Of a stretch of DNA of 64,000 bases, positions 42,066 through 54,506 are shown piece after piece (position 1 is the first letter of the stretch; every line of letters starts with the position of its first letter). Under the pieces are notes generated by a model. It was not told where the DNA came from. It saw only the letters and a list, made by a program, of their open reading frames with translations, and ran no database searches. Origin of the DNA: Apiotrichum sp. Y4204 (lineage: Eukaryota; Basidiomycota; Tremellomycetes; Trichosporonales; Trichosporonaceae); NCBI GenBank assembly GCA_025531455.1, contig JAMYHL010000046.1:1-64000 (forward strand), read 5' to 3'. Position numbers and translations under genes: made by a program.

Positions 42066-43896
42066 ATGTTTCCGACAGTGTTGGCGGCGGCCGTGCTGGC
42101 ACCGATGGTGGCGGCGCTGTTACCCAACCTCACCATCCCTTTGTCGTTCACCGACATGCACCCGATGTTCCAGTACACCTCCGGGTGGCAACCGACGTTC
42201 AACGGCGTTCTACCAGCCTCCGCAAGCGACGCCAACTCGAGCCATGTTTATGACCCTGCCTATGCGATGAACGCAACATCAGGCATGGGCACGCATTCTG
42301 TCTCTCTTTACTTCAGTTTTGTTGGAAATGGTTTCACCATTCATGGCGAACTCCTCAATTCCCCTAATCCTTCAAAGACCGAGGATGTGCGACACAGTTA
42401 CACGCTCAACCGAGTTAACAAACCTCTCGAGCACCGCCCGGCTGGTCCCATCATTGTCAATGAGAGTAATCTCTCTCCTGGTCCGCAAGTTGTCGAACTT
42501 CACCTCAATGACGGTCTCGGCAAGGTGACCGGGATCGATCTGAATATGACAATCGCGACAGAAGCGTATGTATTGACACTGTCGTCTATTTTATGACTAT
42601 TACTGACGTTGCAGCGATACGCTGGATCACCTGGTGACAGCGACCGAGTATTGGGTTAATAACGGTACTCGCAACGATTTCTTTCTTTTCAGCAAGCACG
42701 GTAACTGGACAGTTTCAAAGTCGATTAGAGGTAGGTCTGCTAAGGTTTGATGAGTGACGTCGCCAGCTCTGCTCTAACTCCAGACGGAGTCCCGTACGAC
42801 ATAATGTTGGCGTCTTCAAAGGAAGAGATTGCAAGTACGATGATCAAGGTGCCACCCGGTACATCGATGGTGATGATCAATGGGACGACAGGTCCGAAAC
42901 ACGGCCGCATCAAGCTCTCCGTAGAGCCTCCAGCTCCAGGCCCGATAGGTACAATCCCCGGCATGGACGCTATATCTTTGACCCGCCCATGGGCCGTACA
43001 GGACGCGGTTGTGTATCTTGGCGTCCTGGATCCAACAATAGCGTACAACATCACCATCACCTCGAGCACAATTCCAAGACTCGGTGACATGGCACTCCAC
43101 AGTGCCACGTTCTGGAGCTCCAAAAGGTGAGCACTCATCACTTCGGATTTGGCTGATCTCGACAATAGCTCGGCGGAACCCCCTTCAGATCAATCCCCGT
43201 CACCAGACGGCAGTCAGGCCGGCAGCAAAACTGGCGTGAGCAAAGGCGCAATCGCAGGCATTGTTGTGAGTTCAGAGCTTGCTCAACTGATGACTTACTC
43301 TTTGTAGGTCGCTGCCGTTGTGATAATCGTTGCAGTCGCTGCGATAACGTACTTCATAGCCAAACGGGCCTCCAATCGTCGCTTGAAGAGGCTGTAAGTG
43401 GCTTCACCAAGACCTTCAACTGACGTACAGAAACAAGTGCGACCCGTCAACCTTTGTCATTGACGACAAGGAACCATCCACTACTCCATTCCAGATGACG
43501 CCACTGCCGCCTATCAACCACAAGAATCTCGGGCCATCCATGGCAAGCAGCCAAGAGCATCTGAACCCGGGGCAAGCACCGTGAGTCCACAAATGTCCTC
43601 CCGCATCCCATCTTTGTCTGACGGGAAGACCTGAGAATCCGCGGGCTCCGGCACCTGCGCCTATAGTCCAGCAAGAGTACGATGCTGGCGCAATCCCGAT
43701 CGAATACGTTCCGCCACGATACGACGACCGCTGGGCTTCTCCGGTCGTACCCACCAGCAGTCGCCCGTTCGACGACGTCGTGCTGTCGCCCGACTCGCCA
43801 AAGGAGGTCACCAGTCCGCAGTATATGGAGCACAAAATGGCTCTTATCACGCGCGAACCACCTGCGAGGGGCCCGAAGCACGGAGAAGATCCATAG
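42066..43896 (+). CDS. Single-pass surface membrane protein with large N-glycosylated ectodomain, unrecognised
   Basis: Seven exons (42066-42565, 42615-42730, 42784-43126, 43169-43265, 43308-43393, 43431-43580, 43629-43896; introns 37-53 bp) give 519 residues. A signal peptide (MFPTVLAAAVLAPMVAALLP) leads into an ectodomain of about 330 residues with many NxT/S sites. A Ser/Gly/Pro stalk follows, then one helix (VVAAVVIIVAVAAITYFIA), then a basic stop-transfer (KRASNRRLKRL). The cytosolic tail of about 140 residues is Pro-rich and has PPRYDDR and PLPPIN. The layout resembles common basidiomycete type I membrane proteins of unknown function. A sensor or wall-linked role is a guess. Confidence 0.7.
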
Positions 43897-44215
43897 GCGA
43901 CGTCCACCAAGACGAAATCCGCATACGCCATCCGATAGGCCCCTCCGCATGGACCTTTAGCTATCCTCATGGACTCTGTCAAAGTATGTATGTCATTTGT
44001 GGTGTCTCTGCAGGAACAGCAATTGGAGCGCTGGAAGTAAGTGTCGGCACTGCGTTCAGCCATCAGTGAAAGCACGCGCTAGAACGACCGGTTCATCATG
44101 ATGTCAATATAATGTTGTTTACACGTCTACTCCCGCTTCATCCGGCTCTTGTTCACAAAGCCCGTGTTGAAAAGCAGCAGCGAGCTGGCCGTCAGTGGCG
44201 CATCTCCTGCAGGAC
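43897..44215. other. Short convergent intergenic region
   Basis: Lies between two 3' ends; nothing recognisable. Confidence 0.5.
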
Positions 44216-45512
44216 TCACTTGATATCCTTGACCCATCCCTTCGCCGGCCCACCCCCGCGCTCAATACACGGCATGGGCCACTGTGCTCGCGAAACGACA
44301 ACGCTCTCGCCAACCTCGAGCTCGCCCACCTCGCGGCCGTCGAGCGACAGTGTGGCGGGCGCACGCGCGCGATCAGCAATGCGCAACTTCACCCGTGCGG
44401 TGCCCGGAAGGACGACCGAACGGAAGGATAGGGAGCGCGGTGCAATGGGAGTAAGCATCATGGCGTCTGTCTCAGGATGTGAGATCGGGCCGCCTGCGGA
44501 GAGGTTATATGCTGTAGATCCAGTTGGAGTGGACAGGAGTACCCCATCAGCCTGTGAGGCGTTAGCAGGTGACAACAGTTGGTGGGCCACCCACGATTGC
44601 CTCCGTCAGATACTCGTCGTTCAGATATGCATCCAGCACGGCGAGATGAGAGTTACCTCCCCGGTTGAGGACCAGCTCGTTCATGACCTGCCAGCTGGTG
44701 CCGTCGTTTTTGTTGCTGCAGCGCGCAAGGGGCAACCCTTCCGAGTCGAGTGGAGTGCACTTGAGGCGCATACGGTATAGAATCGAGACGGGTCCATCGA
44801 GGGTGGTGTGCAGGACATCGACGAACGACTCGATGTGGAACGGCAACAAGAAACCAAGCGTGCCGAGCGAGAAGCACAGCACGGGAGGGCACTCGCCCTG
44901 CGAGAAGAGGTGCGAGACGTGCAGCATCGTGCCATCACCGCCGATCGTAAGCACCAAGTCTGTGTGAGCGCAAAGCTGCGCCTCATCTGAGTGTGTGAGC
45001 AGAAAGATCGGGCGTGGGAATAGAATTCATGGCTCACCGGTATCGATGACAATCAGGTCGTGACCGGGATGCGCGCTGGCGGTGTGGTCTTCAACCAGGA
45101 TCCGGAGGTCACTGTACGTCTCGGCAATGTAGCTGCAAGTGAGCACCGGTGGCTGTTCAGTGCAGAAGATGCCCACGATAGGATGCGCCCGACAGCATGG
45201 TCTACGCGTGAGTCGCCCCGCTTGTGGATGATGAGAATGGATCGCGGAGGCGACGTCCAGGATGTGAGGCGGTGGCTGCCGGACACAGGAAAGCTGTCGG
45301 GATCTGCTGAGGGGACCAACCGCGCCTTGCTGCGCTGTTAGCATGGGAGAATGCACCACGGTGTAATGGCGGACTCACGGCGTAGGAGGTGGCGGGAGTT
45401 CCGAGAGTCGCTCGTGCCGTCCACGCTTGCCCGCGAGGTGTGCCTTTACGGTGGATAGCCGTTCTTTCGCCCGGGATGAGAGGGACTCTTTGTTGCTCGG
45501 CTTTGATGACAT
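44216..45512 (-). CDS. NAD+ kinase
   Basis: Five exons (45512-45379, 45329-45177, 45132-45038, 44986-44595, 44551-44216; introns 43-51 bp) give 369 residues. The kinase signature is complete: [39 protein letters not shown], then [14 protein letters not shown]. It phosphorylates NAD+ to NADP+ with ATP. I chose ATG 45512 because its frame joins through a downstream acceptor to [13 protein letters not shown]. An upstream ATG at about 45621 opens another frame that cannot be continued as well. No clear mitochondrial presequence is visible, so it is more likely the cytosolic form. Confidence 0.9.
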
Positions 45513-46699
45513 GTTCGCCGCTTAGCAACAAGGGGATGAAGTAATGGCAAGCAGAATGCAGAAGTGTGGTTTCAGTAAAAGAAGTGTGATGCGTTCTGGA
45601 CTGATGTGTTCTAGACGACATCGATGATGGCGTTGCTGTATGTGGATCATGCTGTGGTCATGCCCCGGCTCTCAGCTCGACCGGGGGGAGGGGCTGTGGA
45701 AATTGAGGATATGCTATATGCGTTCACGGTCATGCCCGGCATCTCCGATGGGTCAAGGACATGATGTCTATCTCCGGGTAGAGAGCCGTGATCCAAACGA
45801 CGAGACAGAAGAGCCGGAGGGAGTGGTTGTGCTGCAGAGAGATGTTGCAGAGTGCCACAAAATGGGGATCGACGGAAGCTTCTTCCCATTCTTCCAGATC
45901 AGCACACTGTTTGTTTGGCATCAAACATCAGCATCCCACCTCGTATTGTGCAAGTCCCAAATGCATCCCCATGCTACGCAATGTGGTCTCCACAATCACG
46001 GCAGCAGTATGTCACCAGGACGCTAACCGGGCGCTATGCCAGCCCAGCTCCGATGCCAAGTGCCTCTGGTGGTCTGGGTATGCTCCACATGTCCACCCAG
46101 AGCCTCGGCTCTCGGCCACCCAGCCGCGGTCTCCCAGGTCCCAGACCACATGCAAACACAAATAAAATGCCCTGTCAAGCCACCCGGCCGGCGGGCGGCC
46201 ACCGGGCACCGAGGGACGGGATCCCATCGCGGCATTGACGGGATATCTTTTTCCTCGTCCTGAAAAGGGATCCTGCGCAGTTTTATGAAACGTCATCGGC
46301 CGCACTTTGGTGGCCCGTCGGTGACCAATTGACCATGCAAAGTCATCAAGACCATGCCGAGCAATATCACAATTTTGTACAGCCTCTGCAAGGTACTTGG
46401 ATGCGCACTCTAAGCACAGCCCGAACAGCAATTTGAGCTTGCTCGCTGCATCTCTCGGAGATCTTTTGTCGTACACACTGTAAGGCAGCAACGCAACGCG
46501 CGAGCAAGAAAGCTGACTGTGAGAGGCGCTCGGACCAACAACACGTTTGTTTTGTCGCAGCGACACTACGGACCTCCCGGACTGGGCGAGATCGAACGCT
46601 TCCACGCTTTCAGCTGGTACTTAATCCTCCAAGCTTGAGGGCGTCTTGTCCTTGCATCCTCACACTCCCTTTATTACGGCCGACACTCTCTAGACTATA
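45513..46699. other. Intergenic region between divergent NAD kinase and Sfk1-like genes
   Basis: 1.19 kb with no frame I can support as coding. It should contain the promoters of both neighbours. Confidence 0.5.
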
Positions 46700-47978
46700 A
46701 TGACTTCGCTCCCGGCGACGCGGCCGCATGAGTTTGACTATGAGTCGGGTTCTGGGACGCAGACCCCAACGTACCAGAACCCGACACCGACATCCGAGCC
46801 CCACCCACGCCTTCCTTTACATCTGAATACGCGGAGTTTCACATCACATTTGTGTGCGTGCTTGAATGTGGAGAAAGGGCTATCACTTGGTCAAGCTAAC
46901 CCACAGTCTTTGGACCGTATATTTGGTTCCCCATCATTGCGTCCTTTGCGTGGCTTGCGGCATTGCTAGCCCTGATGGGAACATGGGTCCACAATGGAAA
47001 GAAGAAGTACCGGTCAAGCGATGCAAGTGTCCTGTTCATCAGCGACATCGCTGGCCATGAAAAGCCTGTGTTTATTCCGCTCGTATCCGTGACTGTGTTG
47101 TGAGTGGGATTGAAGTGTCGGGAGTCATGCGTCCTATGCTAATACCCAGCTTTTATGTCCTCTCCATCCTCGCCGAGCGGTGGCTGCGCACCATCGACCG
47201 CCTGCCGACCGACATTCGGCGGCGAACAATCGTGTTCGACTACCTCGCCATCGGCTTTGGTGTCATTGGAGGTGCTGCCCTAATCCTTCTTGCGATCGTA
47301 CGTGTGGTTCCCTTCGTCTTGTGATGCAAAGGATCATGCTGATGCCCAGTTCGACAATGTCCACCACTCGCGTGTGCATTGGTCCATGACCTGCGTCTTT
47401 GTCGTCTGCCTTGCGTTCTCGGCGATATTCCAGGCCGGAGAGGTAGTAAGTGTCGCTGGTTGGCCGCTTCGCAACGTAGACTTACCCCCCTTAGTGGAGC
47501 CTGCACAAGGACCACCCGGACCGCCGGTCGCTCCTCCGCAACTCGGTCTACAAGCTTTGTGTCATCACCTTTGCCGTTCTCGGTGCCATCGCCTTTGGGA
47601 CTCTGTACGGAGTGGTGAGTCCCCTTTCTCCAAAGTGTTCCACACCTAACGCCCCAGTGCCGCGGTCGCATTGAACCCAAGGGAAGTCTTAGCGCTGCGG
47701 AGTGCAACCGCGTGACGTCTGGCGCGGCTGCGATGGAGTGGACGATCGCGTTCCTCCTCTTCTTCTTCTTCTTGACGCTCACGGCCGACCTTTGGCCGGC
47801 GGGTAAGAGCTCGCCGCGATACATGCGCGCACTGGCGCGGTGGCAGGAACGCCACGGCGTACCGCACGACTTCACCGGCCGTCGCGCGTTTGCGTTCTTC
47901 CCCGAGCGCTGGCAGCCGCGCACTACGGCCAAGCACGGCGAACGCGAGGTCAAGCCAGAGCAGACGGCGGAGGTTTAG
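46700..47978 (+). CDS. Frag1/DRAM/Sfk1 family membrane protein
   Basis: Six exons (46700-46853, 46907-47099, 47150-47297, 47350-47445, 47495-47614, 47658-47978; introns 43-53 bp) give 343 residues. The polar N-terminus is followed by about six helices: WFPIIASFAWLAALLALMG, PLVSVTVLFYVLSILAE, FGVIGGAALILLAIF, MTCVFVVCLAFSAIFQ, LCVITFAVLGAIAFGTLYGV, and MEWTIAFLLFFFFLTLTADL. The helix order and the DNVHHSRVHW loop before the fourth helix fit the Frag1/DRAM/Sfk1 family. Yeast Sfk1 acts at the plasma membrane in phosphoinositide and lipid-asymmetry control. The basic C-terminal tail is cytosolic. Confidence 0.72.
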
Positions 47979-48767
47979 GGTAGGAGGATGCTGTACTAGC
48001 ACTTGTAAGCTTTAATAGATAGAGTCAGTGACCGGCATTGTATCCTATCGCCTCGGCTCCGTTTCCGCTGAGCAGTCGGTTGAGAAGTATGGTGCACGCT
48101 TCCGAAGGTGATCAGCAGTCTACTCAGTGTCAGCAGTCATCAGCAGTTGCTGCTCCAACGGATGACAGACTCTTGAACGTGTGGCTCGACGCGCCAGTTG
48201 TGTCCAGATCGTCTCCCGGGTCCGTCGCGGTTTGGAAGCTGTGCATTAAGGCTATTAATGACTTTGGCAAGCTCAACGTTCCACAGGCATATACAATGGA
48301 AACATTCGTCCGAGACACGTCCTTTTCAACAAGGTCGACAATGGAAAGCAGGTGCAGGTCTCTACGGACCTACGGAATCCACGAGCCACTCGACGCGACT
48401 CTTATGCACACCGCCTCGATTCTTTCCGCATGTAGTCGGCATGCACGTGAGCTGCCAAAGTCCCCGGAATAGTTTCAAGCATCCAAGCATACCCGCGCAG
48501 ACAGCTGAACGACTGGTGTGATGGCGATAAGCGCGGGCTGAAACGCGGCATTGCACTGTATGTACAGTCCACGGCACCGTTCCTATGGAAGCGCAACTCA
48601 CGTCTGGTCCAGACACTGGTCAAAACAGTTGGTCAAGGTCATCTTGTTCCATCGGATCGCGACGAACCCTACTCCAATAACTGCAAGACGATGATCGTAC
48701 ACAACGCAGTATATAAACAGACTGTCTGGCGTCGGTGACTCCTCAAGCAACACAGACAGACAGCAGC
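47979..48767. other. Intergenic region with the lysozyme gene promoter
   Basis: No gene supported. Contains the TATATAAA box at 48710-48717. Confidence 0.5.
48710..48717 (+). promoter_or_regulatory. TATA box of the lysozyme gene
   Basis: TATATAAA lies about 50 bp upstream of the ATG at 48768. Sequence and position fit a strong core promoter. Confidence 0.55.
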
Positions 48768-49970
48768 ATGCGCCTCACCTACTTTGTTTCGTTCTCCATT
48801 CTCGCCGCTACGGCCTTCGCACTCCCACAGGGTGCGCTCGAGGAGCGCGACGCGGACCCTGCCGTGTGGCATGGCGCGCTCGACGAACGCGCTCTTGACG
48901 CTGTGGAGGAGCGCGCCTTCGACACGGCGCTGGACGGCGTCGACGCCATCAAGCGCGAGGTCGCTGAAGTGGCCGCGCACGAGCATGAGGCGCGCAGCGT
49001 ATGTCACCCGCCGTATTCCCACTAACGCCAGATCGCCGCACGCGACCTCGGCAAGAACGCAGCCGTGACAGCCAACTCTGACGCAAACTCTATCAGAGCG
49101 CTTCAGTGGCTGCTCACCGCGAAGGGGCACGCGGCCGCAGCGGACGGCAAGTTTGGCCCCCAAACGACGGCGGCGATCAAGGCCTTCCAAGCCAAGAACA
49201 AGCTCAAAGTGGACGGTCAGGCGGGACCAGCGACGCTCGGGAAGCTCGTTGTTGTCGTCAAAGTTGGGTCGAAGGGCGACACCGTCAAGGCCGCGCAGGC
49301 CGCGCTGAACGCCAAGGGCGCCAAGCTCACCGTCGACGGCAGCTTTGGCGCGAACACCAAGAACGCCGTGGTCGCGTTCCAGGCCAAGAGCAAGCTGGGA
49401 CAGGACGGCGTCGTGGGCCCCGCGACCTGGACGGCGCTGTTCACTGGCGGCGGGGGCCCCAGTACCCCGAACCCTCCGACCAGCAACTCGTTCTGCAAGG
49501 GCATCAATGCGGCCGGCATTGCGCTTCTCAAGAAGGTCGAGGGCTTCCGCGCCAACGTCTACGACGATCACAAGGGCTACGCCACGGTCGGGTACGGACA
49601 CCTGTGCAAGAAGCCCGGCTGCGCCGAGGTGCGCGCCAAGTATAAGATTCCTCTCACAGAGACGACGGGGACGCAGCTGCTCCGCGACGATGTGCCCAAC
49701 TACAGCAACTGCCTGGGCCGCTTGCTCAAGGTGCCCGTCAACGACAACCAGTGGGCGGCGCTCACGTCGCTCGTCTTCCAGTACGGCTGTGGCGGCTTTT
49801 CCAAGAAGGCCATCCTCCGCCGCATCAACGCGGGTGAGAACCTCATCAAGGTCGCAGAGCAGGAATACCCTCGCCTCGTGGAAGGCAACTACTACAAGGA
49901 GCGCCGCAGGCAGGAGCTTGCCCTCTTTAAGACGCCCAGCAAGCACCAGGCGTTCCCCAAGTGCACCTAG
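48768..49970 (+). CDS. Secreted GH24 (T4-type) lysozyme with two peptidoglycan-binding domains
   Basis: Two exons (48768-48998, 49032-49970) around a 33-bp intron give 389 residues. A signal peptide ([18 protein letters not shown]) and an acidic propeptide-like stretch lead to two tandem PG_binding_1 repeats (about 94-150 and 154-215). Each has the DGxFGxxT and FQAK blocks. A Pro/Ser linker then precedes a GH24 domain. Its active-site order is Glu247, Asp256, Thr262, the same spacing (9 and 15) as Glu11, Asp20, Thr26 of T4 lysozyme. It should hydrolyse bacterial peptidoglycan outside the cell. Both domain types are mainly bacterial or phage, so horizontal transfer with later gain of a signal peptide and intron is likely. 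A KR-like step in the propeptide may be cut by a Kex2-type protease. Confidence 0.9.
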
Positions 49971-50361
49971 TCTGCCATCTCCTGTATCTATCAGTCTTTA
50001 GTCAGTTGTCATGAACCGTACATCATGAATCAGTGAAGGATAAATCACAGTCTCCAACGCATGCCCCAGACGGACCCCACGGGCCACGGGCCCCACTCGC
50101 CACATGCATGCACGCAGGGCTGCACTGGGACCTCGCTGGGGGCTAGTGTGAGACTGTGCGGATGGCTGGCGCGCCAACGAGGTGCGCAACGCCTGGGGGA
50201 CATTAAACATGCGTGGAGTTGGGCAGGAGAGTCACGGTGGTCAGCAGCGGTGTCCTGTCGTCTGTTCAAGCCTCATCGTAACAACAAAATGCAAATAATG
50301 TCATACTTCCGACGCCCATACAATCCCAATCGAGGTCCTTCTCGCCACTGCCAGCAGCGTA
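49971..50361. other. Convergent intergenic region
   Basis: The 3' ends of the lysozyme and acyl-CoA synthetase genes meet here. Nothing else recognisable. Confidence 0.5.
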
Positions 50362-52413
50362 TTAGAGCTTGGCGCGCTTGAGATGCTTCTCGTACAGCTC
50401 GCCGACGGTCTTCTTGATCTCCGTCTTGATGAGCTTGCCGTTCGCATTGCGCGGCAGCAGGTCGGGTGAGACCCACACAAAGACTGGTCGGGCGTGGGAG
50501 CGCACACTGGAGTCAGTTTGGATTCAGAGATCAGAGATGGATATGCCAGGACGCACCGGTTGTGAACTGCGGCAATGATCTGCTCGGGGGTCGCCTTTGC
50601 GCCTGGGCGGAGCGAGACAGCGACAGCGACGAGCTCGCCCAGTAGGTCGTCGGGCACGGGGACAGCGGCCGCCTCGGCAACCCGGTCATCGAGGAAGATT
50701 GCGTTCTCGACCTCTTCTGAGGAGATGTTCTCGCCGCCCCGGATGATAATGTCCTTGACTGGATTGTCAGCAGCAGCTCAGGCCCTTGGTTCATGTGCAC
50801 TCACTCCGGTCGGCAATGTACAGGAACCCGTCCTCGTCGAGGTATCCCGCGTCGCCAGTGTCAAACCATCCCTCGCTGTCAATGGCCTTTGCGGTGGCGG
50901 CTGGGTCGTTGAGGTAGCCCTTCATCATGGTAATGCCGCGGGACTGGATAAGACCAGTCTGGCCAGTCGGGAGGAGGCGCTTCGTCTCGGGGTCCACTAT
51001 GCGCACCTCAGCAACAGGCAGCGGGTAACCACAGCTCTTTGGCCGCTCGACATAGTCCTGCCCCACGATGACGGTGTGCGGCGCATTCGTCTCAGTCATG
51101 CCCCATGCGGTGACCCTGGGTGTCAGCACTACAGTTACGACTTGGCCAGTGGACTCACATTCCCATCTCCGGCCAGCGCTTCATAAGATCTCCGGCGAGA
51201 CGTGCCGGGGCCGGCGAACCGCCGTACGATACGCCAACGAGATTGTGGTCTTTTGGGAGCTTGGGGGACTGGATGATGGCCTGGACGATGGCAGGGACGC
51301 CGCCAAGAACGGTGACATTGTACTTTTGCATGAGGCGAATGCCCTCGTCGACGTTCCAGCGGCGCATGATCACCACCTGGTTGCCGTCTGAAATGGACTT
51401 GAGAAGCATGCTTAGGCAGCCGGTGACGTGGAAGAAGGGGACGGCCATGAGAAGCACGTTCTGCTGCGGCGGCGGTGTGTTCACCATCTCGTAGATCTGG
51501 TCCAGTGTCAAGCCCATGCGAAGGCCGATGCGGAAGATTGCTGCGGGTCAGTGGTGGGTTGAGGGCTGCTTTACTCACGCTGCACAGAGGAGATGACGTT
51601 GTGGAGGGCGGCGCGCTGGCTCGAAATGACTGCCTTGGGGTATCCCGTCGTGCCCGAGGTGAAGAAGATGACGCCGTCGCTGTCTGGGTGGAGCTTCTCA
51701 AGGTCAAAGCCCTTGCCATCGGCAATGGCTTGTGCGGCGGCGGGAGAGACGCCCAGGCGGCCGAGATCGATGACATTCACGGGCTTATGGTTGAGGTGGT
51801 CGACGTTCTGCCATGAGAAGATCTCGTCCATGCCGTGGGCCTTGAGCTCGGCCTTGTTGAAGCTGAGCGTCGCGGCGGAGACGGCGTCAGCGAGGATGAT
51901 CCGCGGGCGCGCAATCTTGAGGCAGTGAACGATCGAGTCCGGCTGGATTGCAGCGTTGACCATGACGGGGACCGCACCCAGGAGGTGAATGGCGGTGAAC
52001 GCTGTGACCCAGCCGCCCGAGTTGAAGCCGACGAGGCCAACGGGGTCTCCGCAGCGCACGCCGCGCGCGACGAGCCACGCGGCCAAGTCGAGAGCACGCC
52101 GCCTCACCTCGCCGTACGTCAGGTACTCGCGCTCGCCGTGCGGGTCTGCGGGCTCGGGCAGCGGCGAGTTGAGAAACACACGGTCGGCGTACATGTCCAT
52201 CTTGTTCATCAGGTGAACACGAAACGACGGCGGGCACTAGATGTTAGCTGGAGATCAGAGGGGGCTACGGGTGGGACGCACATTCTTCCAGACCTTGGTC
52301 GGCCGACCGTCGATGGTGACCGTCTCGATCTCGAACATAGAGCCAGGCGTGCAGATCATTTCGTCGCACTCGGCCATCGACGGCCGCGCGGCAGCAGTAG
52401 CAGGAGTGCCCAT
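50362..52413 (-). CDS. AMP-forming acyl-CoA synthetase with PTS1-like C-terminus
   Basis: Six exons (52413-52282, 52236-51579, 51540-51159, 51115-50805, 50758-50557, 50506-50362; introns 38-50 bp) give 609 residues. The adenylate-forming signatures are present: P-loop VIFFTSGTTGYPKAV, VTAWGMTETNAP, GWFDTGDAGYLDEDGFLYIADR, and the C-terminal lysine in RNANGKLIKTEIKK. It activates a carboxylic acid to acyl-AMP and then acyl-CoA; the acid is not known. The protein ends in AKL, a peroxisomal PTS1 variant. The second synthetase at 57162 also ends in AKL, so both may work in the same organelle. Confidence 0.88.
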
Positions 52414-53338
52414 CGTGATCTTAGGAGGTGATATGAAGTGCAATGAGAGATGGGAGTCGCAGCGATATTCTGTGCGCTTCTATGCTTTATGAAAGTCCAG
52501 AGATCGAACATTATAGTCTCTCCGCTTCGACCACCCCTTCGATGCCCACAATGTCTGCACACCCGCCCGACCTTTCTGGCCTTGTTGGGTGGCGTGTCCC
52601 GGCTATACCATCCATGCCATCATGTCGTCGTGCCTTCGGAGGATGCCGAGATCGCGTGGGGGACAGGTTAGTCCGCGCTGGCCATGGGGGCTGTGGGGAA
52701 TGCGCGCGAGACTGGACAATGTCCACATGTCATGTCGAGTAATCGGCCATCAGGCTGCGCAATCGAGGCCTTGCATGAACGAGGACCGACCTGAAGCGTG
52801 GTGACCGCCGGGGATGCAACGGTTCCCCACCACCTGCTCTTGGCCCCGACATCGGTAAAACGCCACCGGGTTCCAGCATATCCCCACCCCCACGGGGAGT
52901 CGTCTCGCAGTTTCTTGTCCTCTCTTGCCCACCAACACTTCCAGTGTGTCCAGCAGCACAACCGAACAATCCTGCAGAGCACTGCCGAGTTCAGGGAGAG
53001 GTGGGGATATCCGAGGTGGCCCCCCGGGATATCAGGGCCAGGAGTAGTGTGGGGGGAGGTTGGGATATCATGATGAACCCCCACATTCCAAGTGGAGTTT
53101 CTTGCCACTGTCGAGCAACAACAGCGCATGGGGTTTGCGGCGTCTACTGTTTCACGGTGCATACTGTCTGATGAACGCTGCGTCGCTTCATTGTAACCCA
53201 CACGGCGCTCACCATCGCTTGGATCAATGTTTGCATGACCTGAGTGGAGTGACTGTCTGTGACTATTGGTGACCCGCAAACTGACTCGATCCATGAAACG
53301 AGCACGAGCTCCACAGCAGTCGATAAAGTACATGCATT
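52414..53338. other. Intergenic region
   Basis: 925 bp without a supported gene. GGGATATC-type words recur near 53005-53070, too few to call a repeat family. Confidence 0.45.
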
Positions 53339-54506
53339 CTACAGCGTCACCATCCGCTCCCCGTCTGCAATGGCCTCCCTTCCGCGAGGATACAGCGCAA
53401 CGACCGACTCCCTCTCGCGGAACACCTGTCCCGAGCCAACAGCAGCAACGATGTCTTCCGCAAACATCCTTTTCGGCCCCTCCTCCGGAGTGAGCGAGTA
53501 CACGACCTCGAGCGCAGAGAGCGTGCCGCCAAACGCGCGCGATATCCCCGTATCAATAATCAGCACGCTCCCGCGACATCGCGACACGATGCGATCCAGG
53601 CGTGGCGTGTGCCCCTGCCGTCAGCCCCCAGGCCCGCCTGTCGGCCGCTCACACTAATCATCCTCGTTGCACCGATTTTCCTCCCCACCTCCGCCGTCCA
53701 GCGGCACACCGTGTCTTCCAGTCCATCAGCCATCGCACGGGACCAGAGCGGGCCGCGCCCATTGAGGATGGCCCCCTCTGCACCGACATCCACCTCCCGT
53801 GGGGGATTCGGCGGAAAGGGGGGCACGGCCTCGTGCAGCGCCTTCCTCAACAGCGTCCCGCCGAGCTCGTTGATGCGCTCCGGAAAGGGGAGGAGGTGTG
53901 GAAAGGACGGACGGAGGCCGGCGTGCGTGAACGCCCACACGGGTGCACCGCGCCATGGCGCGAGCGGGACACGCGCGGCAAACGTCCAGTTCGCGGTCCA
54001 CTCTGCGCCCAGCCACCCATGAGTGGAGAGTGCGGCGCGCCGAGCCGCGAGCCCGCCAGCGGCCGTAATGTCTGCGGCGGGAACGTCCCGCCAGTCTCCG
54101 AGCGCGTTCAGCATCTCGTGGTTCCCCAGCAGAGTTATAACTCTGCCGCCGGATAGCGGCGCCTGCGAGCGCAGAGAGGAGAGGAGGCGGTAGATTGCAA
54201 ACGAGTCTGGACCACGGTCGACCACGTCGCCGACCTGCACGAGAATGGTTGGACCGCCCGACCAGGTGTCGTCTGCATCGATGACGCCCGCGAGGCGGAG
54301 GACCGCGCGCGTGTTCGCGAGGTCTGGTGTTAGCGACGAAGGTTGCGCGACTCACCGCCATGGAGGTCGCCAACTGCGACAAGACGCTGCGTGAATCCCG
54401 GGCTTGTCGCGTGAGTGGCGGTTGGCCTCTGGAAAAGACACCATAGAATGAGCACCCCAACTATGGCCAAGATGGCCAGCAGGCGTCTCCAAAGCGGCGG
54501 CGCCAT
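53339..54506 (-). CDS. Membrane-anchored calcineurin-like metallophosphatase (Shewanella-like type)
   Basis: Exons 54506-54356, 54323-53653 and 53614-53339 give 365 residues; introns are 32 and 38 bp. A single N-terminal helix (LLAILAIVGVLILWCLF) acts as signal anchor. The metallophosphatase metal-binding blocks are VGDLHGD (restored by splicing the 32-bp intron), VGDVVDRG, LLGNHEMLN, THAGL and the late SGHTPRLDRIV with IDTGIS. The set and spacing match Shewanella-like protein phosphatases of fungi and bacteria. It should dephosphorylate Ser/Thr or Tyr residues in the secretory lumen or outside, given the anchor. Its substrate is unknown. Confidence 0.85.

Noticed and set aside
44216..45621. 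NAD kinase start at about 45621
   Set aside because: The frame joins less well to exon 2; the ATG at 45512 joins in phase through the downstream acceptor.
48669..49946. 425-residue open frame on the minus strand
   Set aside because: It is the reverse shadow of the lysozyme gene in GC-rich DNA, with no domain; the plus strand has signal peptide, catalytic triad and intron.
52980..53075. GGGATATC words as a repeat or palindromic element
   Set aside because: Only a few imperfect copies without clear spacing; likely chance.
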